This document shows, piece after piece, positions 38,604 to 49,320 of a DNA stretch of 64,000 bases (positions are counted from its first letter, which is position 1; every line of letters starts with the position of its first letter). The stretch spans positions 7,462,869-7,526,868 of the forward strand of contig NC_050477.1 in the NCBI RefSeq assembly GCF_013373865.1. Direction: 5' to 3'. Both the position numbers and the translations under genes were made by a program. Source of the stretch: Monomorium pharaonis. Lineage: Eukaryota; Arthropoda; Insecta; Hymenoptera; Formicidae. Below the pieces are notes generated by a model, which saw only the letters and a list, made by a program, of their open reading frames with translations, searched no databases and was not told where the DNA came from.

Positions 38604-41269
38604 ATATCTAATATAAAATAACAATTATAAAAAGGTCATCGTAAAATATAAAAGTATTTGTATTTCAATAAAAATAAAAAATAAAATAAAATAGATTAAA
38701 AGGGTCAAGTATAAATGGTTTTTTAAAAGGGCAATCAAAGTAACTTTCTTTCGCAAACTCAATCAAATCCAACGATTGATGTATCGCCATATATTACATC
38801 TTTGGCGCAACCTCGTTCTCTCTTCGAGATTATTTCGCGAAAATACGTTTATGAATTATTACGACGAGAGATAACGTCGCAAGCGTGCGGGCTGCTCGCG
38901 ATTAAACAATCGAAAGGAACCGCTTGCGAAATTCCACGACTGTCGAAGGCGGCGGAGTCGGCCACGCTTACGTTTGTCTTAATGTTCGCAAAAAGCTCAT
39001 AAGGCCTCCGTCGATGAAAAATGCGTGTTACCGTGGCAGCTAGAGCGCGCGAAGACATTGGCCTCTTCGCGGGACGTCCCTCGTCTCGAATCGGCAGCAA
39101 TAATATCGACCCCGCAAGAAATACATTAGCACGAATGCCGGGAGCGCAGAGGGAATATGCAACCTCTCCGGTTGCAAATTGCAACGCGCTGTTTACGTAA
39201 CGTCGTTCTACGTGTACATCGGTTCGCGCATCACGATCATCGTTTCCCGCGAAAAAATCATCGTCCGATCGAGATTATTCCCGCGTATGGCACAGCAATA
39301 TGCACAATGTGGCAATCCGTATTGCTTAAAGCAATCAAAAATTTGTCCCAATATGATCGCCCGCTGCGAAGTATTTTTTGTATCTCCTTAAGAGCAACAT
39401 TGTAAAAGTCTGTTTTGTCAGTCGATCTTTCGTTTCAAAGAAACGTGTGCGTAGTGAATCACAAGAGAATGTCAAGAACGCATAAAATAGAATTCTAAGA
39501 TCTATTCTAAAGAAGAGATGTTATATCGACGAGTCATACATTCCTTCTATATAAATAGAAATCAAGTAAGAAATTAAATTATTTTATAAAGAATATAAAT
39601 AAAATTCTTTGATACATCACCTATACCTCTTGAAAATTCTATTATTATATTAAATGATATAAAAATGAAAAAATTAATATATTGATTGATTTTCTTTTTT
39701 TTTTATTAATCGTACTTAACACGTTGCCAAAATTAGGTGTATAATTATTAATTAGATAAAAATTAATTATTTTTTATAGTATCTATGATTTCTATAACTT
39801 GATCTACACCTACATCTACATGTTCCAAATAATGGCGCGTTTTATTGTTAGTGCAAAAATTCGTTGTATTCGAGAAAGACATATTCGATGAACCTGCTGC
39901 ACCCTTTTTCCGGGGAAGAGATGTCTAACGTCGGGACCTTTTTGCTCTCCGGCAACGGAAACGCGGCGGTGCAATTCCCGCTTCTTCGCTGAGAAGCTTC
40001 TTCGGTTCGATAAAAAAATCGACGGGCGCATTTTTGTCAGTCTGGACACGTGTTTTGGGAATGAGTATTCGCGGACTGCGTTGGTCCCCGTTTGTCGCAC
40101 GACGCACTTCGCATTGGACGCAGATGCGCTTATTAGTGTCGGTTTGCGCACAAGCATCATTATTTTTCACGTATCGTCACCAATGTATTATACACATCGC
40201 GATAAGCGTATACCTAATTTGTACATCTTGTACACGTTCGAAAGAAATGCTTTATTCTCTCATTTTATGTACAATTTCATATTTCTTAATTTTCTTAATA
40301 TTATTTATGTTTACAGGTTACAATAATTATTTATCATTAAAATTACATTGTTATTTTTATTCTTTAAATATATTAATTTTATATCCTTTACGTGCACATT
40401 TTTTAAACTTATGTTAAATTTTTAAAATCTACATATAGGAATCTAAATAGAATCTAAATAGTATATATTTTTTGTGGCATGTACCGGCTAAACAAATACT
40501 CTAAACAAGTTTCCTGTGACCATTGATAGTAGTTTAGTCATGTTTATTATCTTAAGAGATAACTACTTGTACCATTTGCCAGCGACCTCTGTATCCATGT
40601 CACTTAGCGTAATTACAGTATAATTACAAAATGCTTATTCCGTAATTATATATGCAATTACTTGTAAAAATATTTTAAAATATCGTTAAAAATATTTTAA
40701 AATATTTGTTTTAATCTCGTGAAAGAGAGAGAGAGAAAGAGAGAGCTATTAAGATTTTAATTTTAATTTGTATAATTTTATAAAAAAATGTAATATATTA
40801 TTTATATTGTATTAGCATGTAAACGGGCTAAAAGAAATATCTTTCTTTTTATAGAAATTTTATAAGTCAATATTGTTGTTTGTGAAGCATTAAACACTTT
40901 ATTTTGTAGTTAAATCATCATTTAAATCAACATTTTGCATTACGTGATAGTTATATTCTTTTTTTTCAAGAAAACATCAAGAAATATTTTTGACATGTAT
41001 CTGCCTCAATATTTTTCGTGTTTAAATATTATAATTATTTTAAAAAATAATAAAAACTGGAAGGTATGTAATAAAATTAAGATTAATTTAAGATTATCTA
41101 AAAAAATCAAAAATCAAAAAATAAAAAAAATTAAAAAAAAATAAAAAGTAGAAAACTGTAAATAAATGATATCCCAAAACACTGCAATGCGTCTCACGGC
41201 TACAAATACTTTGCATTAGCGATGCTAATAATTGCATCTCGCACGTACGATCAATTATGCGTCGCGTCT
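38604..41269. other. AT-rich stretch with a small CpG patch
   Basis: CpG-richer DNA at 38800-39400 and 39820-40170, no gene recognised. AT-rich elsewhere, with very low-complexity A-rich sequence at 41040-41160. Confidence 0.6.
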
Positions 41270-41349
41270 CGTGATGTAAGGCGCGTTCCTCACGGACCCC
41301 AAGGACCCCATATTGCCGCGGGGAATGCCGATCTCTGATGAAAGAGAAC

Positions 41350-41352
<3 letters not shown>

Positions 41353-41403
<51 letters not shown>

Positions 41404-41463
41404 TGAGAGGAGAGAGAGAGCGAAGAGAGAGGAGAGAGAGGAGAGAGAGAGAGGAGAGAGAGC
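41353..41463. repeat. Compound (GA)n microsatellite
   Basis: GA dinucleotide run with GGA interruptions inside a purine-rich block that extends to about 41540. It creates spurious RERERE and SLSLSL frames. Confidence 0.95.
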
Positions 41464-41770
41464 AGAAAGGAAGAGGGACAAAGGAAAAGAACGCGGCACA
41501 CGAAAAGCTTCTTCGGCGCGGGGAACGAGAGGGTAGAAACGAGGCCCCAACCATGGCCGAAGGGAATCGAGGGTCCGCCGCGAGACCCAAGGAATGGCAT
41601 ACGACCGTCTTATTTCAATATTTTAAACGCACTTTAGAGTATCGTGCATACCACGGTCAAATGATCCAATATTTGATTGAAGCGAAGAAAATACTCGAGG
41701 CGCGCAAGTACTCGATACTTTCGAATACTCGAATATAGCCTCCCTTACAAAAATCTAATATTGGGTAGCA

Positions 41771-42321
41771 TTAAGGGTGTATCGGACATACAATCTTAGA
41801 CAAAAGTGCATGAAATTTGAAATACTTAAATATCTATACCTAACACATAGTAAATCTAAATGTAAGAAACTTGAACGATAGTTGAAGTCTTATTTTTACT
41901 CTTACAAAGGTATTTTTTACGTATTTGCAATTTTTTTTACTTATAAGTTTAAATTTTTGATAATAAAAATGCACAATTATCTCAAGTTATATTTTATTTC
42001 TTTAAAACGATGTAGTGAAGACAATTGAAACTTGGCAGATATTGTCATCTATTCATATACTAGATGTACAAAAAAATTCAAAACATTGGTACTATTTTTT
42101 CTATATTTTTTTAGCTGTTTCATCCGTCAAGATCATTCTTTTCCATAAGATAGAAAAGGATACCATGTAAAATCAGTGAAAATTAAAATAGTTATAACTC
42201 AGCAACCGTTTAGTGGATGCGTTTTCAATTTTTTGCAGTACATTAGGGAAACTAAAAGAACAATTTCACAAATTTTTAGCAACTTTGTACCATTTCGAAC
42301 TTCAGTCCGATACATCCTTAA
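41771..42321. mobile_element. piggyBac-like MITE with TTAA target duplication
   Basis: Flanked on both sides by TTAA, with terminal inverted repeats GGGTGTATCGGAC (left) and GGATGTATCGGAC (right, reverse complemented). TTAA duplication is the hallmark of piggyBac transposases. The interior of about 540 bp has no transposase frame. It sits exactly in a TTAA of the surrounding family A element. Confidence 0.75.
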
Positions 42322-42373
42322 ATTGGCTAGTAAGTAATACTCATTTCAAGTATTACTTATAAGTACTGTTGTC

Positions 42374-42455
42374 AGTACTTTTAATACTTAAACTAAATAA
42401 TAATTACTAAATTATTATTTAGTAATTATTATTTAGTTTAAGCATTAAAAGTACT
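42374..42455. repeat. 39-bp hairpin arms with 4-nt loop
   Basis: The arms begin AGTACTTTTAAT and end ATTACTAAAT; loop TATT; a single mismatch. This is the central fold of the family A MITE copy 2. If transcribed it would form a long dsRNA stem. Confidence 0.9.
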
Positions 42456-42492
42456 GGCCAATTTAATACTACCTGTTACATTTTTATAAGGG

Positions 42493-44640
42493 CTGTACAC
42501 GAATTTTTTCGAATCGCTTGAAGATATTTGAAATTAAATTTACACGTTAAATATGTTTCTTCTTATATCTTCTAATAAACGAAAGGTATGTCGTTGAGAA
42601 AATGACATCTCTCTGACTTTGAAGAGAAATTATTTGTTTTTAAAATGTGCAGTCGAAGTAAAGACAAATTTAGAACTGACAAGAAGAAGGGACAATTTGT
42701 GAGGATGCGGAGAGACCGAAAGGGAAACCGCGCGCCGCACGAAAACGTGGAAACAAATGATCCTCGTTTCGGCGCTCGTTCCCCTTCGAGAAACAGGTTG
42801 TGAGGCAGCAGCATCCTCGTCGCATCATCCTCTATCACACATGAAGAGAGCCCGCGCATTTTTTCTCGCCGTCTCTAATTAAATCGGGAAGCCAATGGGA
42901 ACGTTCCGCGCTGCATAATTTCTCGGATCGCGTAAGGGGGCGCGTTCGACGAGCGTAGAAATAATTACGCGCACTCTCTCCCGGGTGCTGATCCGAAAAC
43001 TTCTACCTCCGATTGTGTTGTCAATTATTTAGGAGAAGATGTCAGGTATAATTGCACGTTTATGTGATAAATGGGTACTTGGTTATTTTTCAGGATTACT
43101 CCACAATCACCGTGCGCACAATATACTTTAATAACATATTTTAGAGATTAATTAAAGCCCGATATAAGAATATTGCAGCTGTAATAATTCTTGAATTATA
43201 AGTTATTAAAATTTTCTATATTTACAAAATTATTATTAAAGATGCTATATATGAAATTCTGTTGTACCTAAGTTCTTTTGTGTAATTACTACGTATAGTA
43301 ATAGAAAAATATAATTGTTGATCTTTACTGGTACTTGAGTGTAATTTTAACAGCACATTTTTTTATAATTCTTACAACTGAGAGCATTAGAAATTATCTT
43401 TTATCAGTGAGTTCTTACGCGTACAAAAAAGAAACTGCTGATTAACGTCGCCATTTGTCGTCTCAACGGACATAAGACACAAACAAATAATGTCCAGAGA
43501 ATTGTTTTAACGAATCGTAAAAGTGACGAAAATAGCAGTACTTCCTGCTAAAGCTCACCCCGCACATACTTTAGCTTAATAATCGCGTCTGTCTAACATT
43601 GACCGCCGGCCATTCTTTGTCTCATTGTAGGTCAAACATTCTTTGCGAATGTACATATCAAACACGCTCTTATGTGAAACGAGGTCCAATCTATGACATA
43701 ATATACGGAGTCTATTTGTCTGTCAAGTATATTAATAATGGCTTCCTTTATTTTAGATTTATAGCTGGCCTCTTCGTTTAAAGGGTATTTGATGAGAAGA
43801 CTTTATTCATGCAACTATTGATGTGACTTTGAATATGAAATGTTTTAATGCAATATAAAAATAATTTTTACTCAAAATTAAGTAACATGCAATTTGTATG
43901 TATTCTGGAAAAATAAAAACTCTTTAATTTTTTTACAATTTTCAAAAAAAAAACTCTTTTAATATTGGCTTTAAATCTATCAAAAATTCAATGATTAATA
44001 TAAACATTAAGAATTTCGTAAAGTGTGTATTAAAACATTGGTGGAAAGTCGATATTATTCGTATGAGCTATTATTACTGTTATTATTTGCCAGTTACCTG
44101 ATCCGAGAATGTTTAACGCGCGAATATGTGCATTTCTCTAGAGACTGCTCTCTCAGGAATGCAATAATTATTATCGAAAACACACGAGTATTTTAGTATC
44201 ACGCAACTTCGTTATATTCATTTCTACGTTTATGGAGATTGGTATACGTGCCGGGAAAAGGATTCCATCTTTACGAGTTTAACCAATCTAAAAGCACGTA
44301 ATCGCTTAAAATAAGTTGCCCGGCAAAAAGAAGTATTAAAGTGAGACAAATTGAAGAAACAGATACATGGAAGGGCAAATATATACATTTCACAGGTTAA
44401 TTGTATTTCTCCAAATTAATAACGCTCTTTAAAATATATAAAAATCTGTTAAAGAATTTGTATTCATTTTCTTAAAGGACATAATAAAAAATGCTATGAT
44501 ACAAACGACGGCATAGAAAGAACCGCGTTTAACGTTAAACAATTCAGTATATTATTTATGATATATAACGGACTTTCTTTGAATAATTAAAATAAATATA
44601 AAATATTTTATCACTTCGTTCATGTATACTGTAAAAATAA
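42493..44640. other. Mixed stretch, no gene seen
   Basis: Small CpG-rich part at 42680-43010, then AT-rich. A donor-like signal on the minus strand near 44100 (GGATCAG|GTAACTG) lacks a convincing acceptor. Confidence 0.6.
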
Positions 44641-45470
44641 AAAATGAGAATTGTCACAATGATACTTCTTGCTTTACTTGCCATTTGTCGATCCATCGAA
44701 TCTCGTGTTTTAATAGACGAGAAACGAATAGAGCGATTTGCTTCGATTCTACAGCGAGACGCGTGTAATCGCGTCGGAGGGTTCGCGACTCGCCGGAGGC
44801 GCGCACGTAAGGATAGCCCCGCGCGTGCGCGCGTGTGTCGGACCTCGGCTCGATCTTAATGAAACAATGGTGGTAGCCGTCCGCGGGAAGAGGGAGAAGG
44901 AGGGGAGGGTGGTAAAAGGGGAGACCTCGGTGCTAACTGGAGTCCCTCGCGGTCAATGAATCTGCTGGCCTTTTCCCATGCTCGCGAGGACCACGAGAGT
45001 GCCCCGGCAGCGCCGCGGCGACTCTCTTCGGGTCCAGCCGATTTTATTAGTCTCTGACTCATTCTGCCTCTGGGACAGGCGTTTCTGTCTGTCGCGTTTC
45101 TCCCCCTCCCTCCCACCCTCCCACCCTCCCGTCTTCTTTTCTCTTTCTTTATCCTTCTCTCTGCTTTGTCTCGTCTTCAGCGTATGAGCGCTTTTTTTTC
45201 GCTTCTTTCTCTCTGCGCGTTCCCTTTCTCTTTTTTTAATTCGTCGCTCTCCGACGGAAGCCGCGAATAAACGATATCAAACGTTTCGTCCGCCGCCGAA
45301 CGCGTCCGCACACTTGGCGCAGAAATATCGCAGACCTTGAGTCATGGATGTGACATAAATGTTGGATACGCGACCGTCGGGCTATCGAGGTTGCCAAAAT
45401 AGGCCGGCTATCTCCGACTCGGGCGAAAAACTTTAAGCGAAGAGAAATTAAGAATTATTTCAATATAAAT
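44641..45470. other. CpG-rich block, no proven gene
   Basis: A true ATG at 44644 opens 71 codons (MRIVTMILLALLAICRSIES...), with a hydrophobic start that resembles a signal peptide. It then runs into CpG-rich Arg-rich sequence. No family recognised. CT-rich sequence at 45090-45240. Confidence 0.4.
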
Positions 45471-45518
45471 GAAATATACAAAAATAAGAGACATAACTAG
45501 TGTACGAGATTATCCTTC

Positions 45519-45692
45519 CCGAGAAAAAAAAATCTTCATATCAAGAATCGAATTGTAGATCAAATTGATATGAGAGCAGATCTAATTTTATCAACCGGTT
45601 TTTAAAATTAGATCTGCTCTGATGTAATTTAATCTATAATTTGATCTTTTTGATCTAATTTAATCTACTTTAATATAAAGATTTTTTTCCGG
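45519..45692. mobile_element. Hairpin MITE, 174 bp
   Basis: Terminal inverted repeats CCGAGAAAAAAAAATCTT (left) and CCGGAAAAAAATCTTTAT (right, reverse complemented). The centre is a perfect 18-bp inverted repeat, AGAGCAGATCTAATTTTA at 45573-45590 and its complement at 45603-45620, with a 12-nt loop. Weaker pairing spans the arms between. No coding capacity; superfamily unassigned. Confidence 0.75.
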
Positions 45693-46560
45693 CGTTCTTA
45701 TAATTCTGTTGTTAATTTTTAATGTCTACACTATTCGCCAGTAATTTCATACCTCAAAGCTCGTACGTTAATTCAATTCTTAATGATATAAGCTATGATT
45801 AAGAGATCGTGGATTGCATGGACCCGAGAATCTTGAGAAAAATGATGAGACGCCGGAACAAAGAACGGACAGAAACTATCCGCGGGGCGATGGTTCATTT
45901 GCCGAGACAACGACGACGCGTCAGTCCGTTTATTTTCCCCCGTGCCTCGCGGGTGGACCCGGAGCTTTGCTTTTCCCATCGCGCGGTTTGCTCTTCCCTT
46001 TTTCGTCTCGCATCTGACCGTCTGTTCGTCTTTCGCAGCTTTCAACTTCCTTTGGTCCAGCTTAAGAAGCCTGCTCGCTTTCTCCTGCTCCTCGTATTTC
46101 TTTCTCTCTCTCTCTTTTCTCTTTCGTCTCCTAGTCCCGTCTTCGTCACGGCACGACAGAACCGAGGAGAGTCTTAAGGGTGGTGTTAACGAGGCGGCGA
46201 GACTTTCACACGGCCGCTCGCGTCCGTCGCCGAAGCAAACAGGTCCGTTTAGCTCCAGTTGCTGGGGCGAGCCTTCCTATTTATGCGAGTTACGTCGAGC
46301 CGCGTCATCGTAAACTTCCTCGCTATCGATGTGCCCGCGCGATATCATATCGGTGGCGTCTCCGCGTACAATGAGCAACTGTTGTCAGTCACCGGAAAGT
46401 CGGCGGATGTTCGTTCTAAGCTCTCGCGATTCTCGCACATTCCGTTCAATCGGCTCGACAACGACGTCGCTTCTTCTTGCAGCCTGTTTATCATCAAATT
46501 TAGTAACATCCCTAACTCTCCGTTTACTTTATGTCATTGTTTCTACTGAATAGAGTATTA
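45693..46560. other. CpG-rich block with T-rich acceptor-like sites
   Basis: Open plus-strand frames from 45818 and 45942 have no recognisable domain. Strong acceptor-like sites lie at 46039 (CTTTCGCAG) and 46483 (TTCTTGCAG), without a matching donor I could confirm. Confidence 0.4.
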
Positions 46561-47345
46561 TATGAAATTAATGGAGTAATTTTTCTTGACACAATTGTCA
46601 ATATTTTTCATCTTTTCTAAAACATGTTCGTGTTTTATGTTCTTTAAATTAATTTTATTTAATATTTTATATAAAAAATATATCGGAATAACTTATTGAA
46701 GTACAAGTAAAATCAATTATTTATTTTAATAACTTAACCATTATTGAGAATATACACATTAAAAAATATTACAGCGTTACATACATTTCAAAATATTAAC
46801 TAAATCATTGAGAATATAAAAAAATAAAGATATCGATATCTCTATGAGAACTAGTACTACCGATCGAAGTATCAGTAAGTATTCACGAACGTAGATGCAT
46901 CTTCGAAATGCAAGAATGAAAATGAAAGGAACCAAGGAGAGAACTAAGGAGGAATATGAGTGAAGAGAAGGCGCGCCCGCGGGAATCGCCGAGGAGACGT
47001 GCGTGGAGAGGTACGGTCGACGGATGAAAGGGCGGCGGAGGAGCCGGCCGAGGGGGAAGACCGAAAGTGTAGGGGGCCCGGTTGGTCCCAAACGCGCCGC
47101 CGCCACCGCCGCGTTCGTTGCGGCCGAAACGAACTGGCGTAGCCAGGAGGCGAAACACGCGAATCCCTCTCGCCTCCTTCTCTTTCGCCTCGTCGACGAT
47201 ATCCCTGCCCTATTTCCAACGACGAAAAGGCCTCTTACGAGGAGAGAAAGGGGAAGAGAGAGAGAGAGAGAGGGTCCGGAGAACCTTGGCCGAGGCGTAC
47301 TCATGGGAATAGCGCTGTGATTGATTCGAGTTCGACCGTGCATAC
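46561..47345. other. AT-rich DNA with TATCGATA, then a CpG-rich block
   Basis: TATCGATA (46831-46838) lies about 80 bp left of a CpG-rich block (46920-47340), whose open frames on both strands are unrecognised. Confidence 0.4.
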
Positions 47346-47990
47346 TCGGTGATCATGGGCACATGTCAAGAATCATATCGATGATAGTTTACTATTGTTG
47401 GTGATATGTGATAATTTTCAAGAACGAATTTTTCTTTAGAAGGGAGTAAAATTCAGAAAAATTACGGTCAGGAATGTAGCTGGATAATCCTATACCTACG
47501 ATATTAGACGCTAAATGCCACCCTTCCCCTTTTACCCTAATTCACACATCCATCACACCTATTATTAAACCCTAATTTACACATTCCACACAGTACGTGT
47601 ATTCTTCTCTTTTTCAAAATGGAATTTATTACTAAGAGAAGCAGCATCTATAAACCAATAAATGTTGTATACATCAATATTAGAAAAAGAAATTTTGCTT
47701 CTTATATCCTCGTTTTCACCCTTTCATCACCCTATTATCATTATTTTTTAAGAAAGTCATCTAGTAAAAGCAGATACGTTTGATAAACCTTGATAATTTT
47801 CTTGAGAAAGTATTAACACTGGAAGAATCTGCTTTAATGATTAGTTTGATAAACAAGCTCTTGTTCGTATAATATATTGATAATTCACAATGCACATTTC
47901 GGGTTTTTACCATTTAACAGGGCAGAGACATGAATTCAGCGCGGTCATAATCGCAAGATAACACGCGGGAATATTTTCATCCGAGAGGCA
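47346..47990. other. AT-rich stretch with short direct repeat
   Basis: ACCCTAATT(C/T)ACACAT(C/T)C occurs at 47534-47551 and again at about 47569-47587. Otherwise nothing recognised. Confidence 0.6.
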
Positions 47991-47994
47991 CTAC

Positions 47995-48033
<39 letters not shown>

Positions 48034-48425
48034 AGAACGTACTCCTGCTCTACCCTAGAAACTCGAAATCCGACCTGGGCAGTTTTGGCGGCCGGCTCTT
48101 TCTCCTCCGTAGTGCGCCCGACTCTTCGCATCCCTTAGGAGCAAAAAAGCTCTCGATATATTCTTTGATCCTCGACGAAGGAGCCGTTTCCTTTCTTCTC
48201 TCTGGTTATCCGTTTCGTACGGTGCCTCGGAAGGAAGGACCTCCCCAGACTTCGTCGACTCCGCGGAGGTCCCGTTCTTCTTTCTCCTTCCCTCCTGTCC
48301 TTCTCGTTCCTTTTCTTTCATATCTCTTCTCTTTTTCTCTTCTTCCCTTCTTCCTTCTTCTGCCATTGCGCACCAGTCAAAGGATCCAGATGAGGGCCCA
48401 ATAGAGAAAGAAGGAGAGAAAAGCA

Positions 48426-48427
<2 letters not shown>

Positions 48428-48466
<39 letters not shown>
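48428..48466. repeat. (GA)n microsatellite
   Basis: About 19 GA units, opposite in orientation to the CT run at 47999-48027. Confidence 0.95.
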
Positions 48467-48468
<2 letters not shown>

Positions 48469-48805
48469 CAACAGAGACGAGAGGAGTTGAGAGAAAAGCA
48501 GAAGGAGAAGGAGGATCCGGAGGTCTGGAGAGGACAAGGTCTCCTTTTACTCTCCTCCCGGGAGGAGAGCAAAAGGACTCGGTCGGTACCTTTCCACAGT
48601 GCGTATGCGTGTACGTATGTGTCTCTGTGTAACACACATGAGACATATGTGGAGGAACGAATGCGCGATAGAAAGAAAGAGAGACAGAAAGATCCCGTGC
48701 GTTACACACCACAACGTCGTCGTGCAAACCCCATGGGCCCGTAGAACCGCATTCCAAGGCGGCTCCATGGATGTGGCCCACGATGGCGTTAGAGACGGTC
48801 GGCGG

Positions 48806-48862
48806 GAGGAAGAAGAAGAAGAAGAAGACGAAGAGGAAGATGAAGAAGGAGAAGAAGAAGAG
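48806..48862. repeat. (GAA)n-rich imperfect microsatellite
   Basis: GAA/GAG/GAC units giving a spurious poly-Glu frame on plus and poly-Ser frame on minus. Confidence 0.9.
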
Positions 48863-49046
48863 ACTGAAAAGTGATGGAGCGAGGGGAGAGAGAGAGAGAC
48901 ATGGAGAAAGAAAGAGAGGGAGCGCTCGGGAATAACTCGATAAAGCAAAGGACTCCTTCTAATTAAAATGAGTTCCGCCGCGGGTCCTCATGTACGACTC
49001 TCGCCGCGTTCTTATTACGTCGCGAACTTTTACTCTCTCCGCCTCC

Positions 49047-49083
49047 TACTTCTCCTCCTCCTCCTCCTCCTCCTCCTCCTCCT
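49047..49083. repeat. (CTC)n microsatellite
   Basis: About twelve CTC units; gives a spurious poly-Leu frame. Confidence 0.95.
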
Positions 49084-49320
49084 TTCCCAATCTTATTATT
49101 CTATGCCGCCGTCGCACACGCACCTTACGCAGGCTCGTAGAGATGCGATTGTCTTCCTGAATCGATTGCCAACAAGTTTCCGCGCGTAAATCGCAATTGA
49201 AATGCGTCTCTGCATAATCGGGTCTGGCGAGTAGCGATGAGAGGCGGAAGGTCCGACGGGTCATAATTTTTGGAGAACTAGGGGATTACGAGGGTTGAAT
49301 ATGGTCGGATGATGAATGGA

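Larger units (their letters stand above)
41742..42492. mobile_element. MITE, family A, copy 2, interrupted by another MITE
   Basis: The left terminus CCCTTACAAAAATCTAAT and the right terminus ACATTTTTATAAGGG are inverted copies. Removing the inner element (41775-42321, leaving one TTAA) joins GGGTAGCATTAA to ATTGGCTAGTA. That matches the element's own right arm read in reverse (GGTAGTATTAAATTGGCC). The centre is a 39-bp near-perfect hairpin (42374-42412 with 42417-42455, 4-nt loop, one mismatch). There is no coding capacity. Confidence 0.75.
47991..49320. other. CpG- and microsatellite-rich block
   Basis: Contains (CT)n 47999-48027, (GA)n 48428-48466, (GAA)n 48806-48862 and (CTC)n 49047-49083. 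The long frames here are translated microsatellites. No gene recognised. Confidence 0.6.

Noticed and set aside
41255..41600. SLSLSL and RERERE proteins here and near 9.6, 33.4, 48.4, 57.1, 58.4, 59.2 and 63.3 kb
   Set aside because: These are pure products of (GA/CT)n repeats in different frames.
44644..44859. 71-codon ORF with signal-peptide-like N-terminus (MRIVTMILLALLAICRS)
   Set aside because: After the hydrophobic start it becomes Arg-rich CpG-type sequence with no domain; no splice or promoter evidence was found.
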